Source of the DNA: Pseudoalteromonas espejiana DSM 9414
Lineage (GTDB): Bacteria; Pseudomonadota; Gammaproteobacteria; Enterobacterales; Alteromonadaceae
DNA length: 64,000 nt
Direction of reading: 5' to 3'
NCBI RefSeq assembly: GCF_002221525.1
Contig: NZ_CP011028.1
Coordinates: 507,001 to 571,000 of the forward strand
In this document: piece after piece, positions 1-9,693 of the stretch
How positions within the stretch are numbered: the first letter of the stretch is position 1
Layout of the letters: each line of letters opens with the position of its first letter
Notes under the pieces: generated by a model
Told to the model about the DNA's origin: nothing
What the model saw: only the letters and a program-made list of their open reading frames with translations
Database searches by the model: none
Made by a program: the position numbers and the translations under genes

Positions 1-232
1 ACCAGGTTTGTTTAACCAAGAGGAGTTAACTCAAGCACGTGAAGCTAAAAATGTGTTTGCAGTGCGCCCTGGGATTACTGGTTTAGCACAAGTTAGCGAA
101 ATCGATATGTCTACCCCTGAACTACTTGCTAAAACTGATCGTGAAATGATTGATACACTCACAATTAGTAATTACTTTAAATACATACTAATGACAGTTA
201 CTGGTAGTGGTAGTGGGGATAGGGTTAAATAA
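1..232 (+). CDS. Undecaprenyl-phosphate sugar-1-phosphate transferase, C-terminal part (partial)
   Basis: The window opens inside this gene, and the reading frame is open from base 2. The visible 76 residues carry the C-terminal signature of the bacterial sugar transferase family (WcaJ/WbaP/PglC type): PGLFNQEELTQAR, then RPGITGLAQ, IDMSTPELLAKTD and a final GSGDRVK. Family members move a sugar-1-phosphate from a UDP-sugar to undecaprenyl phosphate at the inner membrane and so start an O-antigen or capsule repeat unit. The catalytic N-terminal part lies before the window. The next gene on the same strand is a WbpM-like dehydratase, a usual partner that supplies the deoxy-amino-sugar substrate. 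Confidence 0.85.
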   Translation, partial: PGLFNQEELTQAREAKNVFAVRPGITGLAQVSEIDMSTPELLAKTDREMIDTLTISNYFKYILMTVTGSGSGDRVK

Positions 233-251
233 GGCCAACTAGCTATAATAG

Positions 252-300
252 TAAAATGGCCCCAATTATATATTATACTGGGGATGCTTTTTTTAATTTT
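252..300 (+). terminator. Possible terminator after the sugar transferase gene
   Basis: CCCCA at 260-264 can pair with TGGGG at 279-283, and a run of seven T follows a few bases later. The stem is short, so this is a tentative call. The rest of the 335-base gap up to 568 is AT-rich and shows no gene; it probably holds the promoter of the next gene. Confidence 0.4.
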
Positions 301-567
301 TGACTAACTAATCCAAACAGTTATTTGAAAATGAGTCTCAGGCAAAGACATTTATGAGACACATTTTACCATCATTTATTACACCAATAGTGATATCCAT
401 GGTATTTATAACCGTTGTAATTAAGCGCTATTATTTTTTCTATTTACTCAATAAATAAACTTATTTAAAGCTAATTACACTAGTTTGTTATTTGGTATAG
501 TTACCATGTTGTTAATTTTTATACAATACTGGCTTAACCTCGTATTTACACCACAAAGGAACGTGTT

Positions 568-2514
568 ATGGATAGTTTCATTCGCTCTATTTTAAACGCC
601 TCGCGTGTTAAAAAACGAATCATTACATTGTGTATTGATTCGTTTTTTATTGTATTGGCGTTTTGGCTAGCGCTAATTGTGAGGCTTGATAGCTTAGCGC
701 CACTCCAGCGTTTAGATAATTGGCTTTTATTAGTAGTGTTAATACCGGTTAGCTTATATACATTTGTAAGTTTAGGCTTATATCGTGCTGTACTTAGGTA
801 CATGAACTCGCAAGCGATCTGGGCTATTGTCATCGGGACGGTAATAACAACAATCAGCTTGGTTTTAATCGCCTTTTTTATTGGTATTGACATACCACGT
901 ACAATGCCGTTTATATTTGCGTGGTTATGTTTGTTAACCGTTGGCGGATCACGAATATTGGTTCGCGCGATGATTAGCAAGATGACAACCAGTAATAAAG
1001 AGTCTGTTATTATTTATGGCGCAGGCTCTGCTGGGCGGCAGCTAGCTACTGCTTTAGGTGCTGGGCCAGAGTATTTTGTGAAGGCCTTTATTGACGATGA
1101 TTTAACTAAGCATGGCTCAATAATCCAAGGCATACCTGTCGTGTGCTTCAAAGATATTTACGAGCTAGTAAATAAGCGTAAAGTAAGCAAAGTGTTATTA
1201 GCGCTCCCAAGTGCAACACGCTCCCGCCGAAAAGAAATACTCTCTCAATTAGAGCCTTTAGCTATTAATGTACTTTCAATGCCTGGCATGGCTGATGTTG
1301 TTGAAGGCAAAGCAAAGCTTGCGGAAATAGCTGAAGTGGGTGTTGAAGATTTACTTGGTCGCGATCCAGTAGAACCAAATATTGATTTAATGACTGCGAA
1401 TATTGAAAATAAAGTAGTTATGGTTACAGGTGCAGGAGGTTCTATTGGCTCTGAACTATGTAGGCAAATAGTTAAACAAAAACCAACAAAATTAGTTTTA
1501 TTTGAACAAAGTGAATTTGCTCTATATTCAATTGAAAAAGAGCTTTGTGAATACATTACCAATAACAGTCTAAATATAGAACTAGTGCCTATAATGGGCT
1601 CTGTTCAACGTATTAATCGTATTGAAACTGTATTGGTGGCATTTGGTGTTCAAACGGTTTATCACGCTGCTGCTTATAAACATGTTCCTTTAGTTGAGCA
1701 TAATGTAGTAGAAGGTGTACGTAATAATGTGTTTGGCACTTACTACGCAGCAAAAGCAGCGGTAAATGCAAAGGTTGAGACTTTTGTGCTTATATCAACA
1801 GATAAAGCAGTACGCCCAACGAATGTAATGGGGGCGACTAAGCGTATGGCAGAGCTTGCGCTGCAAGGGTTAGCGCAAGAGCAAGGTGTAAAACATAAAA
1901 CACGTTTTTGTATGGTACGCTTTGGCAATGTACTGGGGTCGAGTGGCTCTGTAGTACCATTATTTCGTAGGCAAATAAAAGAAGGTGGGCCAATAACCCT
2001 TACCCACCCAGGTATAACCCGCTTTTTTATGACGATTCCTGAAGCTGCGCAATTAGTAATACAAGCCGGTGCAATGGGCAAGGGCGGCGATGTATTTGTG
2101 CTTGATATGGGTGACTCTGTTAAAATTAAAGACCTTGCGAAAAAAATGGTTCGCCTTTCTGGATTTGAAGTTAAAAGCGATACCAATCCCCATGGTGATA
2201 TTGAGATTAAGTGCACGGGCTTACGCCCAGGTGAAAAGCTTTATGAAGAACTGCTGATCGGAGATAATGTTGGTGAGACCTCTCATGAAAGAATAATGAC
2301 AGCGAATGAAGTCATGCTGCCCTTGTCTGAGCTTAATGTATTCATAGAAGCATTAGATATTGCCTGTCATAACTTTGATCACGAGACAATACGTCAATTA
2401 TTATTAGATGCTCCAACTGGCTTTAATCCAACGGATGGTATATGTGATTTGGTTTGGAATGTTAAGCAAGCGCAGCCAGTCCCAAGCGAACAAAATATTG
2501 TCAATATTAATTAA
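568..2514 (+). CDS. WbpM/FlaA1-like membrane NDP-sugar 4,6-dehydratase/epimerase
   Basis: This 648-residue protein has the full length of the WbpM/CapD class. Residues 1-130 hold about four hydrophobic segments. A first Rossmann-type nucleotide-binding region follows near 148 (IYGAGSAGRQL), and the catalytic short-chain dehydrogenase domain starts near 286 with VTGAGGSIGSE. STDKAVRPTNVMGATKR contains the active-site region; Met stands where classical SDR enzymes have Tyr before GATK, as is normal in WbpM relatives. The reaction in the family is C4/C6 dehydration of UDP-GlcNAc towards QuiNAc or bacillosamine-type sugars. It follows the initiating transferase gene, so a role in the first sugar of a surface polysaccharide is likely. 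The exact sugar product cannot be told from sequence alone. Confidence 0.88.
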   Translation: MDSFIRSILNASRVKKRIITLCIDSFFIVLAFWLALIVRLDSLAPLQRLDNWLLLVVLIPVSLYTFVSLGLYRAVLRYMNSQAIWAIVIGTVITTISLVLIAFFIGIDIPRTMPFIFAWLCLLTVGGSRILVRAMISKMTTSNKESVIIYGAGSAGRQLATALGAGPEYFVKAFIDDDLTKHGSIIQGIPVVCFKDIYELVNKRKVSKVLLALPSATRSRRKEILSQLEPLAINVLSMPGMADVVEGKAKLAEIAEVGVEDLLGRDPVEPNIDLMTANIENKVVMVTGAGGSIGSELCRQIVKQKPTKLVLFEQSEFALYSIEKELCEYITNNSLNIELVPIMGSVQRINRIETVLVAFGVQTVYHAAAYKHVPLVEHNVVEGVRNNVFGTYYAAKAAVNAKVETFVLISTDKAVRPTNVMGATKRMAELALQGLAQEQGVKHKTRFCMVRFGNVLGSSGSVVPLFRRQIKEGGPITLTHPGITRFFMTIPEAAQLVIQAGAMGKGGDVFVLDMGDSVKIKDLAKKMVRLSGFEVKSDTNPHGDIEIKCTGLRPGEKLYEELLIGDNVGETSHERIMTANEVMLPLSELNVFIEALDIACHNFDHETIRQLLLDAPTGFNPTDGICDLVWNVKQAQPVPSEQNIVNIN

Positions 2515-2574
2515 GAATTTTATTTCGCACTTTGTTGATGTAAAGGTAGGTATTTGGCCCTATAAATTAAATTT

Positions 2575-2607
2575 AAAGCGTGAGTTTAACTCGCGCTTTT
2601 TGTGTTT
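2575..2607 (+). terminator. Rho-independent terminator after the WbpM-like gene
   Basis: AAAGCGTGAG pairs with CTCGCGCTTT around a short loop (one G-T pair), and a T-rich tail follows. It lies 60 bases after the stop codon. Confidence 0.75.
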
Positions 2608-2694
2608 TGTAATAAAGCTTTATTTTTTAAATAATAGAGTCAACTAAAAATTAATAACGCGTATCGCGTTTGTAAAATTCATAAAGGAATAATC

Positions 2695-4050
2695 ATGTCA
2701 CGTAAGTATTTTGGTACCGATGGTGTAAGAGGCAAAGTAGGCACGTTCCCTATTACGCCTGATTTTGCAATGAAGCTTGGTTGGGCTGCAGGTACGGTTT
2801 TAGCCTCAAGCGGTACTAAAGAGATTTTAATCGGTAAAGATACACGCAATAGCGGTTATATGTTTGAATCGGCAATGGAGGCTGGGCTTTCTGCTGCGGG
2901 TGTAAATGTTGCCTTTGTTGGCCCAATGCCAACCCCGGCTGTTGCATACTTGGCTTCAACTTTTAGAGCTGATGCCGGCGTTGTAATTAGTGCCTCGCAC
3001 AACCCGTACTACGATAACGGTATTAAGTTTTTTAATAATTCTGGCACTAAATTAAATGACGAGCAAGAGCTTGAAATTGAAGCTTTGCTTGAACAAGCAT
3101 TAAAAAATGATGCCATGCAGTGTGTAAGCTCAGAGCGTTTAGGTAAAGCAAGGCGTATTAACGATGCCCCCGGCCGATACATTGAATTTTGTAAAGGCAT
3201 ATTTGCCAAAGACTTAACCCTAGAAGGCTTAAAAATTGTTGTAGATAGTGCCAATGGCGCAGCGTACCACATTGCACCTAATGTCTATTCCGAGCTAGGT
3301 GCTGATGTGATCAGCATTAATGACAAACCAGATGGTTTAAATATTAATGAGCAATGCGGTGCTACCCATTTAGATAGTTTGCAAACTGCCGTAGTCGCAA
3401 ACAATGCAGACTTAGGTATTGCGCTTGATGGTGATGCCGACAGACTAATGCTTGTTGATGATGCGGGAAACGTTGTTGATGGCGACCAAATTTTATATAT
3501 TCTTGCAAAAGCGGCAAAGCTACAAGGTAATATGAACGGCGGTGTTGTAGGTACGCTTATGTCGAACTTAGGCTTAGAGCTTGCGCTGAAAGACATGGAT
3601 ATTCCATTTAAGCGGGCAAAAGTAGGCGACCGCTATGTTGTTGAGCAGCTTAAAAACATCGGCTGGAAATTAGGCGGGGAAGGCTCTGGCCATATTCTAC
3701 ACTTAGATTATGCCACCACGGGCGATGGTATTGTTGCGTCTCTCCTAGTATTAACAGCGCTAATTCAGAAAAAACAATCATTAAAAGATTACGTAGCAGG
3801 TATGCAAAAACTACCGCAAGTACTTTTAAACGTGCGTTTAACACAAAATAATGCCGATGACATACTTAATACTGACTCAGTAAAACAAGCTGTAACCGAA
3901 GCTGAAACTATACTGGCAAATACAGGGCGCGTTTTACTGCGTAAATCTGGTACTGAGCCACTCATCCGCGTTATGGTTGAGTCTACAGATTCTGTCGCAT
4001 CTCAAGCGCAAGCTGAGCATATTGCTATGGCAATAAAAGCGTTATTGTAG
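2695..4050 (+). CDS. glmM: Phosphoglucosamine mutase
   Basis: The enzyme converts glucosamine-6-phosphate to glucosamine-1-phosphate on the cytoplasmic route to UDP-GlcNAc. The 451-residue protein begins [14 protein letters not shown] and carries the phosphoserine loop [19 protein letters not shown] (Ser near 102), the metal loop ALDGDADR near 245, the sugar loop GEGSGH near 328 and the phosphate-binding [14 protein letters not shown] near 420. AAAGGAATAATC before the ATG gives a good ribosome site. Housekeeping glmM usually sits beside folP and ftsH; here it sits in a polysaccharide locus, so it may be a second, dedicated copy. It is the last conserved gene before the accessory region. Confidence 0.93.
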   Translation: MSRKYFGTDGVRGKVGTFPITPDFAMKLGWAAGTVLASSGTKEILIGKDTRNSGYMFESAMEAGLSAAGVNVAFVGPMPTPAVAYLASTFRADAGVVISASHNPYYDNGIKFFNNSGTKLNDEQELEIEALLEQALKNDAMQCVSSERLGKARRINDAPGRYIEFCKGIFAKDLTLEGLKIVVDSANGAAYHIAPNVYSELGADVISINDKPDGLNINEQCGATHLDSLQTAVVANNADLGIALDGDADRLMLVDDAGNVVDGDQILYILAKAAKLQGNMNGGVVGTLMSNLGLELALKDMDIPFKRAKVGDRYVVEQLKNIGWKLGGEGSGHILHLDYATTGDGIVASLLVLTALIQKKQSLKDYVAGMQKLPQVLLNVRLTQNNADDILNTDSVKQAVTEAETILANTGRVLLRKSGTEPLIRVMVESTDSVASQAQAEHIAMAIKALL

Positions 4051-4067
4051 AAATATATGTAGATTAT

Positions 4068-4095
4068 AGAAGGTGAGGTTTCTATCTCACCTTCT
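4068..4095 (+). terminator. Perfect 10-bp hairpin after glmM
   Basis: AGAAGGTGAG at 4068-4077 pairs fully with CTCACCTTCT at 4086-4095. No T run follows, so it is an atypical terminator; the opposite strand has none either. It marks the last sequence plainly belonging to the glmM side before the integrase. Confidence 0.55.
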
Positions 4096-4215
4096 AGTAT
4101 ATCTATGGACTACGTATATAATTTGGGTTCAAATTACTGGCTATATGGCACTATTGATTCCCGAGTTAGCACGTAAAAACGTAGCTAATTTTATTTAGTA
4201 TTTTAATTAAGCGCT

Positions 4216-5382
4216 TCATGCAATCCCACGCTCAATCATCATTTCATTAAACGCAAACCCATCCTGCCTAGATGCATTAGCAACATACGGCGCATAAACC
4301 TCAAATAATAAACGCGTATCACTGTGCCCAAGCATATGTGAGATATATAGCGGGTTTTCGTGCGCGGCAATATGTAGCACAGCTGCAGTGTGGCGTGTTT
4401 CATAAGGGCGTCTTCGTGCTAAGCCCGCTTTTTTTAGTGTGGGATACCACAGCTGTTTACTCACAAAATGGTTTTCGAGAGGGTTACCTTTATGCGTAAA
4501 TACAAAGTCATTATTCGCTTGCTCTTTTACGCGGTTGAATAGCGTATAAAGCGTATCGCACATTTTTAATTCTCGGCGTGACTTAGGCGTTTTCACATCA
4601 CACAACTCACCATTCACCCAGTTATGGCGAATACGAATAAGGCGGTGATTAAAGTCTATGTCTTCCCAACGTAAACCATGCACTTCACAACTTCGCATAC
4701 CTGTCCAAAAGCGTACTTTAAAGTAATCATTCCACTGTGTAGGCACTTCTTCCAAAAAGCGTTGAACCTCATCCGCCGTTAGCGGGTTAGAATCGGCACG
4801 TTCTTCTTTAAGTACTTTGTATCGGCGCATGGGGTAAGGAAAGTTATGCTCTTCAGCCGCCAAGCTTAAAATAGCAATAAGTGGCCATAAAATGCCATTA
4901 ATACGCTTGTTGGTGAGCTTTCGTCGGCCATTCTTTTGTATTAACGTTAAGCTTTCACGAAAATAATCTACATTGGCCAGTGTAATTTCGCTAATCAGTA
5001 TATTACCAAATTCAGGGATCAAATAGGTATCGAGCGTATTGCGTACTACGCTTTGGTAACTGCTTTTCCATTTAGCTTTTTGACGGTCAAACCACTCATT
5101 AGCGTAATCGTTAAAAAATGGGTGAAGGCGATCAGGGTGTTTACTGCGCTGTAGAGCTTCAAACTTCGCTACTTTTTTACTCTCAGGAAAATAATCACGA
5201 TACTGAAACGTTTCTAAATCAATTTCCGCGTTCATTTTTTTGAGTAGAGTATTGGCTTTTTTTAAATTGGCAGGTGTTGCCATGAGCTTAGTGCCTTCAC
5301 GAAAGCGTTGCCCATAAAGATGTAAATCAAATTGAATACGCCCATTCGGGCGAATGCGAATGTGAGCCATAATGGCCTCCAT
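4216..5382 (-). CDS. int: Phage/ICE-type tyrosine site-specific integrase
   Basis: This is a 388-residue tyrosine recombinase. The N-terminal region (MAHIRIRPNGRIQFDLHLYGQ, taking Met5 as start) matches the arm-type DNA-binding domain seen in phage integrases. The core SAM-like domain spans about 85-190. Catalytic residues are visible: Arg in GMRSCEVHGLRW near 227, Lys in TPKSRREL, RHT in YETRHTAAV near 328, the GH of MLGHSDTR near 349 and Tyr in FEVYAPYV near 363. Tyr replaces the first His of the HxxR box, which is common in this group. The gene ends 165 bases from glmM, the usual position of an integrase beside an attachment site. No repeated att core was found. Confidence 0.9.
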   Translation of the reverse strand: MEAIMAHIRIRPNGRIQFDLHLYGQRFREGTKLMATPANLKKANTLLKKMNAEIDLETFQYRDYFPESKKVAKFEALQRSKHPDRLHPFFNDYANEWFDRQKAKWKSSYQSVVRNTLDTYLIPEFGNILISEITLANVDYFRESLTLIQKNGRRKLTNKRINGILWPLIAILSLAAEEHNFPYPMRRYKVLKEERADSNPLTADEVQRFLEEVPTQWNDYFKVRFWTGMRSCEVHGLRWEDIDFNHRLIRIRHNWVNGELCDVKTPKSRRELKMCDTLYTLFNRVKEQANNDFVFTHKGNPLENHFVSKQLWYPTLKKAGLARRRPYETRHTAAVLHIAAHENPLYISHMLGHSDTRLLFEVYAPYVANASRQDGFAFNEMMIERGIA

Positions 5383-5467
5383 TAGTTAATGGATCTATAA
5401 ATAGATCTATCCCTCACCAATGGAATTCGCTAGAATTGAGCCATCGGCTGGATCGGTTTAAACGCGG

Positions 5468-5515
5468 AGCAGCCGTACGGGGTAGGGAGGTTGCCGCCTC
5501 TTTACCCCAACTGCT
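5468..5515. other. Strong interrupted hairpin between the integrase and the recombinase operon
   Basis: GGGGTAGGGAGG (5479-5490) pairs with CCTCTTTACCCC (5497-5508) at 10 of 12 positions around a six-base loop, and an outer arm AGCAG/CTGCT (5468-5472 and 5511-5515) extends it. It lies in the roughly 250-base gap between the integrase start and the end of the 422-residue gene. It could be a recombination site, a structured RNA or a two-way terminator. No coding sequence is supported in this gap. Confidence 0.45.
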
Positions 5516-5632
5516 TGTTTTACTTTTGGGTTGTGTTTTATATCACTGTGTAATAAATGGTAAACAGCCACATTTTTTAATCTTACTAACAAATATAATG
5601 ACTGCTGTTTATTTGTCCAGTGTTTTTTGTTT

Positions 5633-6901
5633 TTAATACTCATCATCAAAGTCACTTTTAAAAAAGTCATCCTTTTTTACTGGCTCTTCAGATCCACTCG
5701 TCTCTCTATTTTTATCTAGGCTCGCTAATAGTGTTGTTACTTTTTTATATTGGCTATCATCTCTTTCAATTGAAATAGTATGGGATGGCAGAATGTCATC
5801 TTTGGCGTAATACACGCCCAGTTTAAGTTCACCACTTGCCTCTTGTAAAATATCGAATTGCGCTGTTTTCGCACCGACTAAGTCTTTAATTTTGATGTTA
5901 ATTAAATCTTTGGGCGAGAAGTGATACACCGAAGCTATTTCAGTGTTTACTGCGCTAACTTCGGATACTTCAATTGGGAGAACAAACTCATAAGGAGCTG
6001 TAAAAAATGCAACTGCCGCTTGTTCTTTGTTGAGGTATAGCAATGCACGGTTTTCTTTTTTGATAATTTTATATGCTTTTATGCAATGCCTGAGCTCTTC
6101 TTTAAATGTATAAAAATTTAATACAAATTGAAGTAGAGTTTTCGTTTTTGTAGGTGTTTTTGCTCTAAACTCCTCAATATCAGCTAATGAGTGCGTGACC
6201 GTACACTCTTCTGTTTTAAACGTCAGTACATCACCTGCCTGATCTATTTCTATATCACTGCTGTTTGTGGTCTCACACAAATCAGCGAGCTGCTTGGTAA
6301 TTGCTTCTGTAATTGTAAGTGGTGTAGCAAGTTTAAGTGCATTTGATAGAGGCTTATCTTTAACTTCACCATTGCGTTGTATACGTATGTGATCGTTTCT
6401 AAATTCAAGCAGCTCGAAGGGGAGGCTTTTTGTTGCCTCTTCAACCACTTTGATAAGAAGTGCTTTGGGTATTTTTGAAGGCTTTATTTTTTTATTATCT
6501 TCAAGGTATTCTAAATGCTCAGGTTCTGCAGCACTGCAAGTACAGCGACGCAGTGCGACTGCATTATGTTTTGTATTTATATGTTGTAGTTCCATATAAA
6601 GGTTTTTCTTAGGATCCGTGCGAATATTTAATTCTATATCGACTTTGCTTGTAAAATAATCGGGAAGTTGTTTTACAAAGCTTGCATCAATAGCATACTT
6701 TTTATCCTTCAGGCTTGTTGATTGCTCACTAAGTTTAAAGTTGTGCTGATTGAATAAGGGCTTTTTACCTTCAATGAAGACTATCGTTCGCTCTTTTCTA
6801 CTTATAATAGCGGTAACCTTATTTTCCGGAATTCGCGTATCGATCTTGCTAGCAAGCTCTTTAAGTTGAGCATGGTTATTATGAGAGATAATAATTTTCA
6901 T
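5633..6901 (-). CDS. Unknown protein of the recombinase operon, possibly with a sliding-clamp-like fold
   Basis: I do not recognise the family. The 422-residue soluble protein has no signal peptide and no obvious catalytic motif. It reads as three successive segments, each with alternating strand/helix/strand character: 1-140, 150-265 and 275-395. The order resembles the repeated domains of a DnaN beta clamp: an opening strand then helix (KIIISHNNHAQLKELASKI), later IDASFVKQLPDYF, LTITEAITKQLADLC and YHFSPKDLINIKIKDL followed by strand pairs. This is a fold-level guess from hydrophobic pattern. The tail DDFFKSDFDDEY is strongly acidic. Its start overlaps the end of the 931-residue recombinase gene by 4 bases (ATGA), so translation is coupled and it probably works with the recombinases on DNA. 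Confidence 0.7.
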   Translation of the reverse strand: MKIIISHNNHAQLKELASKIDTRIPENKVTAIISRKERTIVFIEGKKPLFNQHNFKLSEQSTSLKDKKYAIDASFVKQLPDYFTSKVDIELNIRTDPKKNLYMELQHINTKHNAVALRRCTCSAAEPEHLEYLEDNKKIKPSKIPKALLIKVVEEATKSLPFELLEFRNDHIRIQRNGEVKDKPLSNALKLATPLTITEAITKQLADLCETTNSSDIEIDQAGDVLTFKTEECTVTHSLADIEEFRAKTPTKTKTLLQFVLNFYTFKEELRHCIKAYKIIKKENRALLYLNKEQAAVAFFTAPYEFVLPIEVSEVSAVNTEIASVYHFSPKDLINIKIKDLVGAKTAQFDILQEASGELKLGVYYAKDDILPSHTISIERDDSQYKKVTTLLASLDKNRETSGSEEPVKKDDFFKSDFDDEY

Positions 6902-9693
6902 GTTTTATCCTTTGGGAATTGAATAGATTGTATGAATGACAATGTATGCGCGAGCACACAAGGGGGAAGCTTTTTTTTAGGGGTTAACAAAATAGTTAAT
7001 CTTGTTTTGCCTATAGGGTGTTTAATAAGTGAAATAGTTTCGTTCTTTTGAGTAAATAACCTCTTAAGCAGCGTTCGTTTTTGCTCATTATTCGTTTTTC
7101 TATTTACTGATAATATAAATTTAATTGTTAGCCAGCCCCAATCGGAGTGCCTAAAAGCAGTGGTAAATGCATGAGCGGTTTTTTTATTACAAGCCAGCGT
7201 GATTTGTAATGACTGACTATCATCAGAAAGTACGACGGGAGGTAAATTGTTAAGAGCCGTTCGCTGTTTTTTATGGACAGGCTTTATATGGTGTTTACCG
7301 CCTTTATCCCAAATAAAGCTCATTGCATCTATTTCCATTGCATTATCTTTAATCATATTATTAAAAATAAAGCCCAGTAACGTGTTATCGCTATCCAAAA
7401 GTGTATCTTTCCATGCTAAACCGTGTTCGTTGCTGGAAAGGTTCTGTTTTGTCTCGCTCTTTTTTCCAAATATGAATTTTCTGATGGTGTCATCGCATAA
7501 TTGTAAGGGTTGGCTTTGTTTTTGTTTAAGGGTTTGGCTGGCATACTCAGGGCTGAGCCTAAGTAATATTCGAGATAGATCGTTAGATTGAGGGTTAAGC
7601 CCTAATAAATAGCGTAGCTCACTGTGCGTATATTTATGGCTAATATTCGGTGCATGAGCTCGACTAACGATAGGAAGTAGCCAGTCAATATCGTGCAAAT
7701 ACGACCAACGTGTAGTGCTATAATGAACGTGACCAATTTGTAGACCCATTTGATCTAAAAATATGGCTTCATTGACCTCACATACTGCTTTACCTTCAAG
7801 CCAATAATCAAAGCGAGTTGCCACCGATGAGCTCGATAACGCTTCTTGAATAAGCGACGTTTTCCCTCGTTGTTTATCGGGTGTATTATTTAAGGCGTGT
7901 AGAATTTGCAGCATAAATAGGTGCACACCACTGTGGCGAAGGTGATGAAAATTAAGATGTCTTCCAAACAAAAAGCGCAAAGCACGTGACACAGGTAATA
8001 AATAATAAAGTTGTCGTGAATGATATTTTTCACCTTCAAACCCCAACAAAGGCTGCTCGCGAGTCGTGTTATCTTTTATTTTAAAGAGAGATATAAATAA
8101 CTGGCGGTACTGCTTAGGAAGCGTAGTGTATACCTTGCGGGTAGTATTGCTTTTGGTATTACCTTCTGATGTATTTGTTACGGTAATGGTTATAAGGCCA
8201 GTTTTTGGTTTGAAGCGAATATCTTTACGACGTAACCTTAGGACTTCACCACGACGGAGCATAGCGTAAAAGCCTAATAGTGCGGCAATCGCACAAAATA
8301 AACTACGCAAAGGGTGGTTTGTTTGGTTATTTATAAGTGACTTAATTAGCAAATCACATTCATCAGCATTTAAGCGAGCAGGGCTTACTGAAGGTGGCGC
8401 CAGCGGCGAACTAAAGTTAGATAAATCGAGCGTATCAGTGTGTTCTTGGTAGCTTAAAAAGCGCAAAAACCTATAAAAGGTTGCTTTTACATTGTTAGAG
8501 TGGATAGAGTCATAAACTGTTTTGGCCCACGTATTTACACCCTGCTCACTAATTGCATCTGAATAACTGAGGGGATAGGGCTTAAGTACCTTTTTTAATG
8601 CGGTGTAAGTGCTAATTGTTCCTTTGGCAAGGGTCGACTTTTGCGAGCCACCATGAATTATATAGTCCTTAGTAAAGTCAAAAAGTAAGCGCGGCAAAAT
8701 GTTAGTAGCATCCAAAGCGGGTGTGGCGACTATGTTTGGATTTTGTATATTCTTAAGTAACTTAGTGTGTCTCCAGTTTATTTTTTCTGTTGATAATGAT
8801 AGTGAATCGAACCAGTTAGCTTTCCAGTCGATAGCGTAAATTTCCCCCGCGATTAATGAAGACGGTATAGCGTTTAGAGGACTGGCTATATGGCGCTCAG
8901 GATACGCGAGGTCTTGTATAAAAATTGGCGGGAGTTTAAAGCGAAGGTACCAGCTTATTTGAAAAAGTTTGGGCCATAAAAACTGATTAGTTTTGGGTAA
9001 TCCATGTGATTGTAAGTATTGAGTTAAGCTTGTACAGAGTACTTTAGTGGTTATTGGCTCAAGCGATTGTGCATAATAATTTTTGAGTAGGCGGTAACTC
9101 ATAACAGGCAAGTGATAGTGAGTTAAGCGGGGTTCATCTAACCCCGGGGTTAGATGGTTAATTTGAAGACGGGGATAAGAATCTTCATCAGTGATCGAAT
9201 CTGGATTATTTAAAATTGCAGTGATATGCGTGAGTGATAATGGAGCAACGTCATACCCTAAAACCATGACCATAAAACATGGTGTTAACGGTGCCCTTGT
9301 TTTAATGACGTTTTCTTTTTTACATGTGTAGTGGGAGAAGATGCGCTGTGCTTGTGCTGATCCGCTTGCGATATCTTCAAACCATTTATTATTTGCATCA
9401 TTTATTGCTGATTCTATTTCCTCAGGTACTTGCCATTGGCATGCACTTCCTAGGTAAAAGAGCACACCATCAAGTGCAAGTCGATAAGCTCTTTTTTTCC
9501 CTGTGGGTATGGTATTGATCAACTTTTTAATAAGTCGAAGGTCTTGAGTCTCTACTTTACGCGCTTGCGTTTGAATAAATGAGCTATTTTGTAACACCCA
9601 GATGATATCATCACGTGAAGTAATTAATGGCCAAGACTGTATTAAAAAAGTGTCAATAGTCTCAGCGTAACCATGTATTAATCGCTCATGCAT
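6898..9693 (-). CDS. Very large tyrosine recombinase (931 residues)
   Basis: This is a tyrosine recombinase of more than twice the usual length. The catalytic region sits near the middle: Arg I in MLRRGEVLRLRRKDI near 477, HLRH in FHHLRHSG near 584, and GH followed by Tyr in IGHVHYSTTRWSYLH near 655-665. All expected R-H-R-H-Y residues are therefore present. About 60 extra residues separate HLRH from GH. Residues 1-400 and 680-931 show no recognised domain. Its start overlaps the upstream recombinase-fold gene by 8 bases and its end overlaps the 422-residue gene by 4, so the operon is tightly coupled. Long paired recombinases of this sort occur in Tn554-like and strand-biased circularising elements; I infer a similar role in excision and integration. 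Confidence 0.82.
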   Translation of the reverse strand: MHERLIHGYAETIDTFLIQSWPLITSRDDIIWVLQNSSFIQTQARKVETQDLRLIKKLINTIPTGKKRAYRLALDGVLFYLGSACQWQVPEEIESAINDANNKWFEDIASGSAQAQRIFSHYTCKKENVIKTRAPLTPCFMVMVLGYDVAPLSLTHITAILNNPDSITDEDSYPRLQINHLTPGLDEPRLTHYHLPVMSYRLLKNYYAQSLEPITTKVLCTSLTQYLQSHGLPKTNQFLWPKLFQISWYLRFKLPPIFIQDLAYPERHIASPLNAIPSSLIAGEIYAIDWKANWFDSLSLSTEKINWRHTKLLKNIQNPNIVATPALDATNILPRLLFDFTKDYIIHGGSQKSTLAKGTISTYTALKKVLKPYPLSYSDAISEQGVNTWAKTVYDSIHSNNVKATFYRFLRFLSYQEHTDTLDLSNFSSPLAPPSVSPARLNADECDLLIKSLINNQTNHPLRSLFCAIAALLGFYAMLRRGEVLRLRRKDIRFKPKTGLITITVTNTSEGNTKSNTTRKVYTTLPKQYRQLFISLFKIKDNTTREQPLLGFEGEKYHSRQLYYLLPVSRALRFLFGRHLNFHHLRHSGVHLFMLQILHALNNTPDKQRGKTSLIQEALSSSSVATRFDYWLEGKAVCEVNEAIFLDQMGLQIGHVHYSTTRWSYLHDIDWLLPIVSRAHAPNISHKYTHSELRYLLGLNPQSNDLSRILLRLSPEYASQTLKQKQSQPLQLCDDTIRKFIFGKKSETKQNLSSNEHGLAWKDTLLDSDNTLLGFIFNNMIKDNAMEIDAMSFIWDKGGKHHIKPVHKKQRTALNNLPPVVLSDDSQSLQITLACNKKTAHAFTTAFRHSDWGWLTIKFILSVNRKTNNEQKRTLLKRLFTQKNETISLIKHPIGKTRLTILLTPKKKLPPCVLAHTLSFIQSIQFPKDKT

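Noticed and set aside
4096..4215. tRNA or tmRNA fragment as attachment site (GGGTTCAAATTACTGG near 4126)
   Set aside because: Only the T-loop-like string is present; no acceptor stem or other arms can be formed.
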